From Diabrotica undecimpunctata (taxonomy: Eukaryota > Arthropoda > Insecta > Coleoptera > Chrysomelidae): a stretch of 64,000 bases of DNA. Made by a program: the position numbers and the translations under genes. Below the pieces are notes generated by a model. It was not told where the DNA came from. It was given only the letters and a program-made list of their open reading frames with translations, and made no database searches. The stretch is from contig NC_092806.1 in assembly GCF_040954645.1 (NCBI RefSeq), forward strand, positions 147,650,429 through 147,714,428, given 5' to 3'. Shown here piece by piece: positions 45,859-56,574 of this stretch. Each line of letters starts with the position of its first letter. The first letter of the stretch is position 1.

Positions 45859-46830
45859 GTGAAAACCGCAACTTAAAAACTTATTCTACATTTTTAAAAG
45901 GAACTACAGTCTATTTCACAGATTATAAACTAAAAATCGACATGTGGCCAATCAGCATGAATAGTCGATGCGACAGAAATTGTAAATATATAAACAAAAT
46001 TATCTAACTACACAATTATTAAATGCTTTTCTCTTGTCAAGTTCAATTTAAATTTTATGAATGAAACTCATCTTTTAACACACTGTTCCGCCCATGATCA
46101 ATCATTTTTTCCCATTAGCAAAATATACTGCTGCAGTTCAGTGAGCTACCGATTTGCCATGTTAGTGTCATGTAAATGTTAATGCACATGCTGTGTGACA
46201 AATCCCCAATTCAAATCCTGCATAATCCGAACTTGTTTCGACTTGTTTGCGTATGTTAAAGAGTCGATAATTATGGAATGATAACTATGAAAAGCATTAC
46301 TCGTTTATAAACAGTAAACTATTTCCTAAATACTTATTATCAAAGCGGTACAAACAGTTGAAACAATTCCGAATTGGCTTATTGTTCAGTTGTCTAACAT
46401 TATCGCATTGGCCAGGCTTTTGTTGCTTTGTTTAGCTTTTGCTGGCTATTATACAGGAGTATTTGAAATTTTAAAGGTCACCTGTTGGCCCTTTAAACAC
46501 TAATTCTAATAATTTGCCTGGGGTATACAGGTATTTGATAAAAAATATATCGACATTTCGATTATATCCACAAATCGATATTTTACGTAAATATTCAGAT
46601 TTTATTTTATTTTATTGAATTATATAATTATATTGGTGGATACAATATTTTATACAATATATTTAATCGTTTAACTTTATTTCCGTCAAACAGAATATAA
46701 TATGTCCCACAAATATTTTAAAATTGCCAACGGGAAAACTGTTGTAATTATAATTATTGAAATTAATTTTATCTGTGGATAATATTGCTAGGAACATGTA
46801 TTTTCTTACAACAACAAGTGGGTGAACAAT
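45859..46830. other. Spacer, no gene recognised
   Basis: AT-rich, no convincing ORF or inverted repeats. The minus-strand ORF at 46663-46908 overlaps gypsy gag sequence on the other strand and is rejected. Confidence 0.35.
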
Positions 46831-47108
46831 CAATGGGTTGAGAGACAGTGAACTACAGAAAGCTTTACGACTAGCAATACCGAAAGTTTTAGATGAAGCG
46901 CTCGCCATTGCCTTGGAACACTAGACAGCTAGTCGAGCTTCACGGAGCTATCGAGTACGAACCTCTGAAGAGAGCGACGAACAAAACGAAAAACTTCTGG
47001 AGGAAATCGTACGGAAAGTAGTTCGTAACACGATGCCAAAGAGACGTGAACCCAGTTGTTGGAATGGTGGCGACGTAGGTCACATTCGCTGTAAATTGCA
47101 AGAAAATA
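46831..47108 (+). pseudogene. gypsy gag C-terminal fragment
   Basis: Reads INGLRDSELQKALRLAIPKV, a stop, then SEESDEQNEKLLEEIVRKVV and PSCWNGGDVGHIRCKLQ. The last is a CCHC zinc knuckle with its second Cys changed to Gly. The INGLRD...ALRLA pattern is typical of gypsy gag capsid ends. Confidence 0.65.
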
Positions 47109-47149
47109 ATACAATAGCCATACAGTGCAAATTGTAATCACTGTCTTAG

Positions 47150-48600
47150 ATTAGAAGAACGACTTTGCCCCGTGAGACGAACCACCGTCATTAATGATCA
47201 ATGGCAGCCTCAACAGCTACAAGACGCTCACGCAGATGATCCATGTATAAAAAGAGTATTGGATTGGGTGCGTCGAAATGAAAGACCTTCTTGGCAAGAC
47301 ATTAGTGCATGTAGTCCCGAAGTCAAGTGTTACTGGAGCCAATGGAATTGCCTAGTGGTAAAAGATATAGATAAAGATAAAGGTTCTGTATAGAACCTTT
47401 GAGAACGATGATGGTACAGAATCTAAGCTTTAGTTGAATGTACCTAAAAGTGCATCAGGTGAACACTTTGGTATTACGAAGACTCTGCAAAAGGTTCGAG
47501 AACAGTTCTATTGGGTGAACTGTTAAGATGATGTAAGAAGATGGAAATGTGAACTGTGTGCAACCAGTAATGGTCCGGTTGGTAAAAAGAGGGCACCCAT
47601 GAAACAGTACAATATTGGTAGTCCTATAGAAAGAGTAGCAATCGACATTGCAGGTCCACTTCCAGAGACGAATGATGGAAATAAATATATCCTGGTAGCC
47701 ATGGATTATTTTACGAAATGGACTGAGGCCTATGCGATACCAAATCAAGAAGCAGCTACCGTTGCAGAGGTACTCATTAAAGAATTCTTTAGCCGATTTG
47801 GTGTTCCCTTGGAGATCCACTCCGACCAAGGGCGAAACTTCGAGTCAACCCTTTTCTAAAACGTTTGTAAATTGATTGGTGTCAATAAGATCAGAACGAC
47901 ACCCCTGCATCCTCAATCAGATGGAATGGTCGAGAAGATGAACCAAACGATGGGTAAACTTCTGTCCAAAGTTGTATCAGAACATCAAAGAGATTGGGAC
48001 CAGCACATTTATTTATTCCTAATGGCCTGCCGCTCGGCCGTGAATGAAACTACAGGCCAGACTCCAAACTGCCTGATATTAGGTCGTGAAGTTCGTTTGC
48101 CCTGCGACCTAGAGTTTGGCTGCAGACCTTCCAAAGAACATGTTGCAAGCGAAGATTATGTCGACCGCCTGAAGTTGAGAATGAATAACATTCATGAACT
48201 TGCCCGACAACACATCCAGTTAGCCAGTGACAGAATGAGAGATCAATATGATTCTCGATGCAAGAATGAAAGCTATGAAGTAGGTGATCTTGTTGGCTTT
48301 TTAATACACAACGTCGTCGAGGCTTGTCTCCGAAACTGCAAAGACAATGGGAAGGTCCGTATGAAATTAAAAAGAGAATAAATGACGTAATATACCGAAT
48401 TAAGAAGTTGCCGAAAGGCACACCAAAAGTAGTTCACATAAATCGTCTTGCAGCATATGCTGGCTCAAATGAAACAGAAGAACCACGAACCCTTCAACAT
48501 GAGATCAAAGATGACCGGCGACCAAGCTTTAATGAATTTATGTCAAATTACGCAGAGAGAAAGAGTGCTAGATTCGGCGTGACCACAGAAGTTCAGCAGG
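47150..48600 (+). pseudogene. gypsy integrase, frame-broken
   Basis: Begins with the spacer before integrase (CNHCLRLEERLCP, then WQPQQLQDAHADDPCIKRVL). Zinc-binding region with stops: HFGITKTLQKVREQFYWVNC, CELCATSNGPVGK. Core: VAIDIAGPLPETNDGNKYI (Asp), IHSDQGRNFESTLF (Asp), a stop at 47857, HPQSDGMVEKMNQTMGKLL (Glu). The D,D,E residues are thus all present. After a frameshift near 48296: LSPKLQRQWEGPYEIKKRIN, the GPY/F module, and VVHINRLAAYAGS. It resembles the 412/mdg1-like gypsy group (memory). The coding frame then runs on without a stop into the macro-domain region. Confidence 0.8.
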
Positions 48601-49141
48601 ATCTTTTTAGTGTTCCGCATAACGTCTCTTTTGCCCTGTGTTGCACAAGGACTTGACTTGAGACGACTAAAGGACTCTCATCCGTATTTTATAAGAAGTT
48701 TCCGGTCGTTTGGACGAGTTAAGAAATCAGCAGCCTAAAGTTGGAAGAGTACTGAGATTAGAAGATGGTCCTCAATCTTTGCTGTATATGGTGACCAGGA
48801 AGTTGTATACAGACAGAGCAAGCTACGAGGATATATGGCGTGCTCTAACTAATCTGAAGAAAATCGTGTGCAATTATGACATCAAGAATTTCGCCTTAGC
48901 CAAGATAGGCCATGCACTAGAAAATCTGGATTGTAAGATTGTCAGAAGCATTCTTGAAGTGATCTTTCGAGAAACCGGCGTACAAATTACTGTGTGTTAC
49001 ATTAATCCGAAGAGATCGTGTCCTTCAAAGACAGTAGACTGTTATTTCTTTCTGAGGGGTTCATGCAGAGCTAGAGAGTCCTGTAGACTCCGCCATCCTG
49101 GGCCTACATATAGAGTTGCTGATCGGGACGCTCAGATCTAA
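48540..49141 (+). pseudogene. Macro (ADP-ribose-binding) domain plus CCCH zinc finger downstream of gypsy integrase
   Basis: The integrase frame continues into QQDLFSVPHNVSFALC, shifts near 48646 to VAQGLDLRRLKDSHPYFIRS, shifts again near 48708 to DELRNQQPKVGRVLRLEDGP, then SLLYMVTRKLYTDRASYEDI, FALAKIGHALENLDCKIVRS and VQITVCYINPK. This order (D.F..P, ..LAHC.., RFG.VDELR.Q, YL.TK..Y..K.TYE.., P.IG.GL.GL.W..V, ..V.VY) is that of OARD1-type macro domains that bind ADP-ribose. A CCCH finger follows: C-x7-C-x5-C-x3-H in DCYFFLRGSCRARESCRLRH, stop 49141. The two frameshifts make this copy inactive. The glycine-rich IG.GL loop is altered (IGHAL). Role unknown; ADP-ribose removal or RNA binding is inference. 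Confidence 0.65.
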
Positions 49142-49152
49142 GAAGGGAGCAG
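49141..49152 (+). promoter_or_regulatory. Polypurine tract of the gypsy remnant
   Basis: AGAAGGGAGCAG immediately before the TG that starts the 3' LTR, the expected position for plus-strand priming. Confidence 0.6.
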
Positions 49153-49300
49153 TGCTACGAACATGCATTCGGCGTGGCCCATGTAACGGTTGCATCTCGA
49201 AAGCGACTACAAGCTTCCAGCGATATCGAACTCGGGAGAGATTGACCCGTCAAAGAGGCGAATTAGAGGTGCACTACTCCAAAAAATTTTAGTACATAAT

Positions 49301-49388
<88 letters not shown>

Positions 49389-49496
49389 ACGCTGTTATGA
49401 CTTGAGTTTAGTTGATAAGATATTTTGGTGCTGTAAACTTATAAATAAATATACTTATATAAATTCGAACAGCTCGTTTTATTTAATCTCGCTACA
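49153..49496 (+). repeat. gypsy 3' LTR with (TA)n expansion
   Basis: TGCTACGAACATGCATTCGG start, CTCGCTACA end, preceded by a purine tract. Contains AATAAA near 49443 and TATATAAA near 49457. A (TA)n array (49303-49385) enlarges it. Only one copy in the window. Confidence 0.65.
49303..49385. repeat. (TA)n microsatellite
   Basis: About 41 TA units within the gypsy LTR, the longest array in the window. Confidence 0.95.
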
Positions 49497-49510
49497 ATAT
49501 CTATAGGTAT

Positions 49511-50080
49511 GTTCTAGGGGAGCATGGGGCATTGTGGACCATCGGGGCAATATAAACCACATCGGTTATTTTTTTTAAATTGGCAACACTGTGGCAACAC
49601 TGCAACTAGTAACTAAGGAATTTACTGCTTTTGACTAAAGATTGCTCGGTAAGTTGGTATGTTTATGGTAACCTTTTTATACTGTGGTGTCGCTTATCAA
49701 ATGTACTTTTAATAACTAAAATTTGCTTTTTTATACGTTGTGAACTTGTACTTTAATTTCCATATTTTGAATGTGTACTACGCATGGGGCAACGTCGACT
49801 AGGAGTAGTTCACATTCCCTCATTATATTTTATTGACACTTTTTTAACTATATTCTCCTTTTGCAGTTAAAAATGGTACAAAATTTTGTGAGGAAAACTG
49901 ACCAGCAAACCCGACCTCTGAAGAATGTTATCCGGGCAGTCCAAGCTGGGGAGATGGGTTATTTAAAAGCTAGTAAAATGTTTGGTATTCGGAAAGCAAC
50001 GTTAATTCACATATGAAAAGAAAAAATAAGAAGAATTTGTCTTGACGAAAGTTTAGGTTTGTATAGCTTGATCTTCGTCA
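49511..50080 (+). mobile_element. pogo-type element, left part
   Basis: Starts CTAGGGGAGCATGGGGCATT, similar in style to the end of the pogo element at 18624, and contains a second GGGGCA block (CATGGGGCAACGTCG near 49785). A transposase start lies at 49873. The right half is lost where a mariner-like fragment begins at about 50090. Confidence 0.5.
49873..50047 (+). pseudogene. pogo-like HTH-psq transposase N-terminus
   Basis: MVQNFVRKTDQQTRPLKNVI then RAVQAGEMGYLKASKMFGIR and KATLIH, stop. This is the first DNA-binding domain (psq-type helix-turn-helix) of a pogo/jerky-like transposase. It differs from the one at 20272, so a different pogo lineage. Confidence 0.6.
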
Positions 50081-50089
50081 CCTAGTTTT

Positions 50090-50555
50090 CCAGAAAAAAA
50101 TAAAATAGACCATCCATAGAAAAAAAACAAAGAACCTTGCAGATTTAGATTGGGTGTACAGATAAAAGATAAACTCTATAAAAGATATTTTACTGCGTTT
50201 AGATTTCCTTCGATGAAAAAGGGACCAATCATATTTATGATCTCTCAAAATCTTAATCCAAACATTCAACTTCTGTGGATACTGTGTACTCAAAGACCCT
50301 CTTAAGTGCTCATTTTCCTGAGAACAATAACATATAACGGATGGATTATGTTTCCTGTGAATTATGGGGGAGGACTCGAATGTAAACAAGATATTCCTCA
50401 AAAAATTAATATTTTCATTGGACCATCATAATTTCACAGAAATCCATTTCTTTAAAATGATCATCAGGAAATATTTCTTAAGTGGTCTGCACATCGTTAT
50501 GGTAGTTCTTTCTTTTTAAAATATTTCTGACTGTTTTTTCATTTAAAACCCATTA
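50090..50555 (-). pseudogene. Mariner-like transposase fragment
   Basis: Minus strand: NFLRNILFTFESSPIIHRKH (where FSDES would be expected), ENEHLRGSLSTQYPQKLNVW, HKYDWSLFHRRKSKRSKISF. Same motif order as the transposase at 59735-60563 (QYPEKVNVWVGI...GPVF). First catalytic Asp lost; right part missing. Confidence 0.6.
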
Positions 50556-50615
50556 GTTCCTAGCGTTACGATTATGTAACGGCAAAGTGGTGCCATCTAA
50601 ATAGATCCTCTATGG

Positions 50616-53204
50616 CAGTGTTTCCCAAAGTGGGGGTCGCGACCCCCTGGGGGGTCGCCATGAGGTACTAGGGGGGTCGCCGAACATTTCCAAAATAAGA
50701 CAAAAGCACCACTTTGTTAGATCATGTATTTTTATTTTAACAACGTCGTAAATAGAAATTAACAATTAATTATCAGACGAAATATAAAACTAAATATTAA
50801 AGTCCGTAAAAATAAAAGAGTAAAACAAAGTCAAATATCATAATCTTAATGAGAGCTATGCGCCTGTTTCTGTGAAACTAATCTTTCAAATCTAAGCTGT
50901 GTATTTGAAACACACACAATTATATCATTTTCAAGTACGAGACGATTTCTAACTCTTGTTTTAATGCCAGTCATAGACGAGAAACTTAACTCACACAAAT
51001 ATGATGTTACAAATGGAACCAAACACTTTACAGCTTCACTCGCCAACTGGGGGTATTACTGCATCTTTTCGGTCCAAAATTGGTCCGAGTTCTGGGAAAA
51101 AAATTGGAGCTTTAACATTCCATCACTTGATATTTCAATAAGTTTTTCTTTCATGTTTATTGTCGTATACTGTCGTAACTGTTTTGAATTTCTTCGGGGA
51201 AATAATCACAGAGCTGTTGTTTTAAATTGAGCAAAGTAACATGCATGTCAGCAAAAACTTGTTCAAAATTTGTAGCACTGTAATTGGATACATTTTCAAT
51301 AATTTCCTGAAGGCATTGGAATGAATCGAGTTGTTTTTTGCCAAGTGAGGTCGACCATAAATCGATTTTTCTTAGAAACGCCTTAATTTTATCTGTGGCT
51401 GTAATTATATTAATGTCGCGACCTTGTAAATTACTGTTCAAAACATTTAATTGCTCGAAAATATCAGCAAGGAAACCTAGTCTCAGAAGCCAAATAGGAT
51501 CGGAAAATTGATTTTCATATGGGGACTTCTCATCTTTTAAATACATTAAAAGCTCTGCTCTTAAGTGAAATACTCTTTTTAAGACGTTGCCCCTTGAAAG
51601 CCACCTTACTTCGGTGTGATAGAGAAGATTTTCAAATAAAGCACACATGTCTTCGCAAATTTTTCTAAAAATACGGGTCTGCAAAGCTTTTCCTTTAATG
51701 GAATTTACAACTTTAATGATGGTTTTCATAACACAGTCCATTTCACGAGGTAAAGCTTTGGACGCAAGAGCTTTTCGATGTAAAAAACAATGTCTCCATT
51801 TGGCATTAGGCATTATTTCTTGTAATTTGACGACAAGACCAGATTTATGTCCTGTCATAGCTTTAGGGCCATCTGTGCATATAGCAATACATTTACCCCA
51901 GTCAATATCATATTTACTTGTACGTTTCACAAAAGTGTCGAGTAAACATTTTCCAGTGGTATTGGTCTCCAATGGGGAACAAAATAAAATATCTTCTTGA
52001 ATGCCATTATTTGTATCATATCTTACAAACGTAATGAATTGGGCACAGTTAGATATATCTGTATATTCGTCCATTTGAAGAGAGAAGTACGTGCATTTAT
52101 TAAGATTTTCCACAACTTGCGCTTGAATATCTTCTGCCATATCACTAATTCTTCTTTGGATAGTATTATTTGACAGAGTTATTGTATTTAATTTTGCAGC
52201 CTCTCTTTTCCCACACATTATATGTACCATTTCAACAGCTGCTGGAAAAATCAGATTTTCAGCAATTGTGTGCGGATTACTAGTTTTGGCAACACGATAA
52301 GCAACTTTATAACTTGCTAATAATGCTTTTTCATTAGTAGTGGTTGCCTAGGGAAAACTGTCTTGCTGTTTGTGAAGGACGTTCAGCTTTCTTTCAAAGA
52401 ATTCTACGGGCTTGTCTTTTTTATATGGATGTTTGCTATTTAAATGTCGAAGTAACTTTGATGGCTTCATGCTTTCTTTTGACAAGACTTGTCCACAAAT
52501 AACACATTGTGGTTTATTGGAAATAACGGTAAAACCATATTTAAGATATTCATCAATGTAAAATCTGTTTTTCTTTTTATTGCTGCTACTGCCACTTTCA
52601 GACGTAGATGGTTCTGCACTTCTTTTTAAAAACTTATCCATAATTTATAATTTATCGTAGACGTAAATACGTAAACGGGAATACGTAAGTCCTAAAATAT
52701 TTACTCATTACTCAACACCGCGTTCGCCACCATAGGCTGTTTGGATTCGAACTGAGGTTTCGTTGCGCATCGCCGCTTATATAAAGCCAAAACGAGGCTA
52801 CGAGAACGTTCCAGAGTGCCATCTAGTAGCGAGCGCTTTCGCGATTATCATGGAAGAGTTTTGCGATGTGGACACAAGCTAATATGTCGCGGTGTACAAT
52901 GTGCAGTCGACTTCTTATTATTTATTTTATTGTAAATGCTATTCTGGCAGAAGTACCTACTACTAATTACTAGTGGGACAGATCGCAATCATTAAAATAA
53001 TTGTATTAAAATAAAATAATTGTTTTTGATTTAAACTTAAACAGTAAAGTAAAATTAAATTTGAGAAACCATCAGATAATCGTAAATTAGGCATGCTATT
53101 TCTGTCAAATAATATTGAATTAATGAGTGGGGGGAAATTGAGGGGTTGCGAACAAATTTTTTAGCAAAAAGGGGTCGCGGTTTAGATAAGTTTGGGAAAC
53201 TCTG
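50616..53204 (-). mobile_element. hAT transposon with 8-bp TSD
   Basis: Ends CAGTGTTTCCCAAA (50616) and complement of CAGAGTTTCCCAAA (53191-53204), with GGGGTCGCG just inside both. Flanks CTCTATGG (50608-50615) and CTCTATCG (53205-53212) form an 8-bp TSD with one mismatch, the hAT hallmark. 2589 bp, transposase on the minus strand. Confidence 0.9.
50846..52641 (-). pseudogene. hAT (ZBED5/SCAND3-like) transposase, one stop and one frameshift
   Basis: N-terminus 52641: MDKFLKRSAEPSTSESGSSS, then a BED zinc finger (CVICGQVLSKESMKPSKLLR, HLNSKH). An in-frame TAG at 52350-52348 lies in KQQDSFP-stop-ATTTNEKALLASYK and is the only lesion until 51157. Core: YFSLQMDEYTDIS (catalytic Asp), ICTDGPKAMTGHKSGLV (second Asp), HCFLHRKALASKALP, EVRWLSRGNVLKRV. 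After a frameshift between about 51160 and 51060 comes the hAT dimerisation region, ASEAVKCLVPFVTSYLCELS and KTRVRNRL, to stop 50846. Similar to vertebrate domesticated ZBED5/SCAND3/FAM200 proteins. Likely recently inactivated. Confidence 0.85.
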
Positions 53205-53673
53205 CTCTATCGCATACGTCGCAAATTTTCAGTTGAAAACAGATCAGTTCTTGTTAGAAGGTGCTAGTATTTACATCGTTGTAAATGTGCGATTTTATAA
53301 GAACTTTGTTTTGAATCTGTGCCTGGATAAAATATAACGAAAGAAATAAAGCTTCAAATAATGGAATTCGTTGATAGAGTAGGTAAGCATATAAATGTTA
53401 TTTTGTATAATAAAATTAATATTAGAAAACAATTAGTATAGGAAAATATAAATACATATTTTTTTGTGTAAGGTTTGATATTTTTTCAAATAAGTTGTTC
53501 AGTTAGGAAATTGACTGTTACATATCTGTAACGCTAGGATGTAATGTAAGCATATTCTTCAGTTATTTTGTACCAATATATCATATGTTCTGTTTTCACT
53601 GTATGGTATTTCTAGTAAAATTTTTTGCAGTATTAGTATACAGACTGTTTATAGAACCTTAAAATTTAAAAAT

Positions 53674-54115
53674 TTGAAATTAAAACGGTAGTATAGTCCA
53701 AAGTATTACACTTTACGGTTCGGAAGTATGGGACGTCACCAAAGCTAATAGAAACAAACTTATGACGACAGAAATGGATTATCTGAGACGAAGCTGCGGT
53801 AGATCGAAACTGGAGAGAGTTAGAAACGAACAAATAAGAAACGAAATGAAAATGGAGAGAAATATCAATGATGACATAGAAAGAAAACAATTAATCTGGT
53901 TCGGACATGTTAAAAGAATGCCAGAGTACAGATGGCCTAGGAGAGTACTGGAATGGATCCCTCCTGAAAGAAGAAAGAGAGGACGACCACGGAGAAGTTG
54001 GCGCAACGATATTGATGAAGCAATGGCGGCAAGAGACTTAGAGGAGGCAACTGCATATGACAGAAAAAGATGGAAATTGGGGGCGGAGAAGCGGTGACAG
54101 CCGTAATAAATCCGT

Positions 54116-54160
<45 letters not shown>
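53674..54160 (+). mobile_element. RTE family C, short 5'-truncated copy
   Basis: 12-bp TSD AAATTTAAAAAT at 53662-53673 and 54161-54172. It encodes the last 130 residues (YGSEVWDVTKANRNKL, MDYLRRSCGRSKLERVRNEQ, WPRRVLEWIPPERRKRGRPR) to a stop near 54097 and ends in a (TA)n tail. Close relative of the copy at 63130-64000. Confidence 0.8.
54118..54160. repeat. (TA)n microsatellite (RTE-C tail)
   Basis: About 21 TA units forming the 3' tail of the RTE-C insertion, directly abutting its TSD. Confidence 0.95.
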
Positions 54161-54164
<4 letters not shown>

Positions 54165-54207
54165 TTAAAAATGCAGTATGTACCTACTAAGTTGTTTTTT
54201 TATTTCA

Positions 54208-55995
54208 GAGGCCTGGCTGTTCAAGAGCTATTAATATAGCCTTTGGAGAATACGGCGAGAAGATGACTCTATAGAGGCAATTTATATAGCGCCACCGGAT
54301 TCGGCTACTGTGACATATGAGGATTCTGAAGATGAGGACGAGGGCGGAGATTTGGATAATTACCTACTAGCCTTAACGTTAATTTTGCAAACTTCTTTCA
54401 TCCAGAACTGATTACCCCCTAGTTGGAAATTAACATCCATCACCCCTATGTTTAAAAAAGGCAACAAACAATTGACCCCAACAATTATCGATCGATTAGC
54501 TTGCTGCCAGTAGTTAACAAAGTCATGGAACCCATTATTTCCGAGGAGATGACCAAATTCCTTCTCCAGGAACATGTTATTCCAACACAAAACTCTACGC
54601 TCTACTCTAACCAATCTCATACATTGTGTTAACGACTGGACGTCATCCCTTAACAGTTCGCAGCTGGTCGACGTTGTTTATCAAGATTTCTCTAAAGCCT
54701 TTGACCGTGTACCTAAGCGCAGACGTCTACATAAGCTAAAACATTTCGGAGTTCGCGGTACTTTACTTCGTTGGATAGACGATTTCCTGACAGATCGACA
54801 TTACAAAGTTAGAGTTGGCGAATCTTTCTCACAGGACAGGTTAGTGGAAAGTGGAGTGCCTCAGGGTTCTGTCCTTGGACCTCTGCTTTTTGCGGTTTAT
54901 ACCAGCGATGTTCCTTATTATGTTTCAAGTAAAATATCGCTCTACGCTGATGACACAAAAATATATGCCAATTCAATCACAAACCAGCTAACCCTCCAGT
55001 GGTTACTACTCTTAAATGCTGAAAAATGTGCAGTGTTCTCGTATAATGACCTCGGGTTTTGGGGATTTAACATATAACGAGAAAAAATTTATTGAGTCAG
55101 ATTATTCACTGTTTAAAAATAAGTCAGTTGTTAATATATTCGAAATGTTCATAGATAAAGAAATCATTTTATTCTTGGTACAGGAAAGGAACCAATATGC
55201 TACTTTCAAGAACCTACTCGACCCAGGAGTCTTGCCAGAGGAAATGAAATGTTTCATTGCTATATTGATTCTTAGTGGTTATAATAATCTTTCCAGCAAG
55301 CATATGTATTGGAAGTAAACTCTTGACACTAGAAACGAACTTGTATATAATGCTCATCAATCATATTTAAGCAAATTTTGAGGCTTATTCACTTGAATTC
55401 TAACGCAAATATTAATAAGGGTGATAAGCTCTGGAAAATACGGCCATTTATGAATAAAGTAAAGGAAAGTATGGTTAAATACAACGGTAAACATAGCTCC
55501 AAGCAATTTTTAAGAGCCAAACCCATACAATTTGGCTATAAAGTCTAGTGCCTAAATACAGTGATTGGCAATTTGATTGATTTCGAGATATATTATGAAA
55601 AATCTGTAACTCCTGATATTGACATAGAAAGAAACTTTGGAAAGACGGCAGCACTACTGGTGAAAATGACAGAAGAACTACCTGATAATCTGAAATCTTT
55701 TCCAATCCTATTTTACTTTGACAATTTATTTACTACCTTTAGTTTATTGTCTTATTTACGTTTGAAAGTATACGGAGGCATGGGGATTATAAGGAAAATC
55801 CGTTTACCTAGGAGCTGTCCTTTATGAGCTAAGAAAGATATTCAGAAAAAGGAAAGGGAACACTATAAAAGTACTACTAGTAAGACGGATGCTGTACTAG
55901 TAGCTAAGTGGGTCGATAATTCCTTAGCTTACATTGCTTCAAATAGATATGACATCAATCCAATAACAAATGTTGGACGTTATTCGCAAATGAAA
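54208..55995 (+). pseudogene. piggyBac-type (PGBD-like) transposase pseudogene, interrupted
   Basis: N-terminus after acceptor TTTATTTCAG: INIAFGEYGE, frame change, DDSIEAIYIAPPDSATVTYE then SEDEDEGGDLDNY, the acidic start of PGBD proteins. A CR1-like fragment interrupts at about 54366-55040. It resumes FIDKEIILFLVQERNQYATF, AILILSGYNNLSSKHMYWK, stop, GDKLWKIRPFMNKVKESMVK, RAKPIQFGYKV-stop, FPILFYFDNLFTTFSLLSYL (an Asp expected to be catalytic) and AVLVAKWVDNSLAYIASNRY (another). It ends in a poly(A) stretch at 55990. Possible first exon MEFVDRV at 53361. Several stops and a deletion before RAKPIQFG make it inactive. The C-terminal Cys-rich region is not visible. Confidence 0.75.
54366..55040 (+). 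pseudogene. CR1-like RT fragment inside piggyBac pseudogene
   Basis: LPPSWKLTSITPMFKKGNKQ, then (54574-55077) LVDVVYQDFSKAFDRVPKRR, DRLVESGVPQGSVLGPLLFA and SKISLYADDTKIYANS with intact YADD. It stops at LLNAEKCAVFSYND. The early part is frame-broken, and a small gap lies after NQLTLQ. No poly(A) or repeat tail, so both ends are truncated. Confidence 0.7.
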
Positions 55996-56108
55996 AAAAA
56001 AAAAAAAACACATACAAGCAGACCAGCAGTACATGGTACTGTTATTTTAATTATATTTGCCAAATACTAGACTGCATTTCATTTTAGTTTAAACTTCCAC
56101 AAGTGTTC

Positions 56109-56135
56109 CTGATGAGAAGTTCAATAACTTGAAAC
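56109..56135 (+). ncRNA. Hammerhead-like motif
   Basis: CTGATGA, then G, a perfect 5-bp stem AAGTT/AACTT with a CAAT loop, then GAAAC: the conserved core order of a hammerhead ribozyme (CUGANGA - stem II - GAAA). One unpaired G precedes stem II. AGTGTT before and AACAC after can also pair. I could not identify the remaining stems or the cleavage site. Penelope-like elements and retrozymes are known carriers. Confidence 0.35.
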
Positions 56136-56284
56136 ACGTGTAGAGCAATGGTGGAATTCGAATTGAAATGAAATCTTTCACTTTCATTTAAATGTCTTTT
56201 CTCTACGTAAAGAGCAAAAAAGATAGTGTTTTTCAAGGGTGAACCGTAGATGCATGTCCGAGTAAAAGGTTACTTCTATCGTTG

Positions 56285-56313
56285 TTCAAAAGCCTCTAGT
56301 AAGAGGCTTTGAA
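56285..56313. other. Strong hairpin
   Basis: AAAGCCTCT (56289-56297) pairs with AGAGGCTTT (56302-56310) around a 4-base loop; TTC/GAA extend it with one bulge. It lies 150 bases after the hammerhead-like motif, so it may be part of the same repeat. Confidence 0.5.
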
Positions 56314-56360
56314 TTGGCGGTTCATCTAATTTGCCAAGAGATGTCTCTCGACTTATTGTT

Positions 56361-56364
<4 letters not shown>

Positions 56365-56418
<54 letters not shown>
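56365..56418. repeat. (TA)n microsatellite
   Basis: About 27 TA units. Confidence 0.95.
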
Positions 56419-56420
<2 letters not shown>

Positions 56421-56574
56421 TAAAATGTCACAGTTTTAATACTGAAGTGATTAAATTATTGCAATTATGGAACGGCAAAACTCATACCCAAAGGTCAGAG
56501 AAAGGGAATGCTTCGGTAAATATTTTTAATTTTTAAGCGATAGTTCGGAGAATATTCATTTTTTTAATACTTAC

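Larger units (their letters stand above)
46831..49496 (+). mobile_element. Ty3/gypsy retrotransposon remnant with macro domain and CCCH finger
   Basis: 5'-truncated and internally deleted. It retains the gag C-terminus, the region just before integrase, integrase, a macro domain plus zinc finger, a purine-rich tract and a 3' LTR (49153-49496). Protease, RT and RNase H are deleted between about 47110 and 47160. No 5' LTR seen. Confidence 0.8.

Noticed and set aside
46663..46908. 81-codon minus-strand ORF
   Set aside because: It overlaps readable gypsy gag sequence (INGLRDSELQKAL) on the plus strand.
49190..49405. ORF encoding a long Ile-Tyr repeat (also at 25404, 28573, 28812, 57662, 59093)
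   Set aside because: Translations of (TA)n microsatellites, not proteins.
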